Shown here: positions 5,297 to 5,411 of the stretch, in pieces
How positions within the stretch are numbered: position 1 is the first letter of the stretch
Layout: every line of letters starts with the position of its first letter
Assembly: GCA_023263825.1 (NCBI GenBank)
Contig: JALQUJ010000213.1
Span: 1-5,411 of the forward strand
Direction of reading: 5' to 3'
DNA: 5,411 nt
Source of the DNA: Porticoccus sp.
Lineage (GTDB): Bacteria; Pseudomonadota; Gammaproteobacteria; Pseudomonadales; Porticoccaceae
Translations under genes and position numbers: made by a program
Notes under the pieces: model-generated
The model's input: only the letters and a program-made list of their open reading frames with translations
Databases searched by the model: none
What the model was told of the DNA's origin: nothing

Positions 5297-5411
5297 TCTT
5301 AGATAAAGCCAGCTGCTAAAGGCCAAGGGCCCTAAAGTAAGATAATGAGACATGCGACCAGACAAAGAGCAAGCATTAACGCTCGAGAAAACAATGCCCT
5401 GATCTCAGCTA
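5297..5411. other. Right-edge segment with no certain gene
   Basis: No terminator with a U-run is visible after the permease stop; the only symmetry is GGCC-AAG-GGCC at 5321-5331. On the + strand, a frame from the ATG at 5345 (MRHATRQRASINARENNALISA) is open to the edge, but it has no convincing Shine-Dalgarno. Confidence 0.3.
5332..5411 (-). CDS. Possible C-terminal end of a convergent membrane protein (partial, tentative)
   Basis: A - strand frame open from the right edge ends in TAG at 5332-5334 after 25 complete codons. It reads AEIRALFSRALMLALCLVAC followed by LIILL. The last 16 or so residues look like a membrane segment, so this could be the tail of a gene convergent with the ABC operon. 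The stretch is too short to identify a family, and chance openness is quite possible. It overlaps the + strand open frame from 5345, and at most one of the two is likely to be real. Confidence 0.25.
   Translation of the reverse strand, partial: AEIRALFSRALMLALCLVACLIILL

Noticed and set aside
1..5411. Mobile element, CRISPR array, toxin-antitoxin or phage-defence system
   Set aside because: There are no transposase or integrase motifs, no regularly spaced repeats and no terminal inverted repeats. Every long open frame is assigned to a housekeeping or transporter family.

Overview
The window looks like a chromosomal housekeeping segment from a gammaproteobacterium. The evidence is a fxsA-groES-groEL gene order, GroES and GroEL sequences very close to the E. 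coli type, sigma-32-type heat-shock promoters instead of CIRCE elements, and an AmpG-type muropeptide permease. Base composition is moderate (mid-40s % GC by eye). A free-living marine lineage such as Cellvibrionales is a guess; nothing in the window proves it.

Left part (1-1566): a heat-shock block read leftward. fxsA (membrane protein) comes first, then groES, then the 5' part of groEL, which runs off the left edge. Two sites with sigma-32 promoter architecture are visible, each with a 13-base spacer. One lies before fxsA and has a perfect -10 match; the other lies in the fxsA-groES gap. No terminator is visible between fxsA and groES, so the three genes could be read as one heat-induced unit with an internal promoter that boosts the chaperonin genes.

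Middle part (1567-3290): a small alkyltransferase-like DNA-repair protein (ATL, with Trp in place of the MGMT cysteine) on the + strand faces ampG on the - strand. Their stop codons are only about 40 bases apart. AmpG imports anhydro-muropeptides for cell-wall recycling.

Right part (3291-5411): a 65-base divergent promoter region separates ampG from a two-gene ABC-2 exporter operon, ATPase then permease, 9 bases apart. Its substrate cannot be read from sequence. The last 115 bases hold no certain gene, only short open frames on each strand that reach the right edge.

I see no mobile element, CRISPR array, tRNA, rRNA or phage gene, and no convincing undescribed multi-gene system. The most useful observations are regulatory: the heat-shock promoter in front of fxsA, possible structure in the groES leader and the groES-groEL gap, and two + strand genes that lack a Shine-Dalgarno and may be (near-)leaderless.
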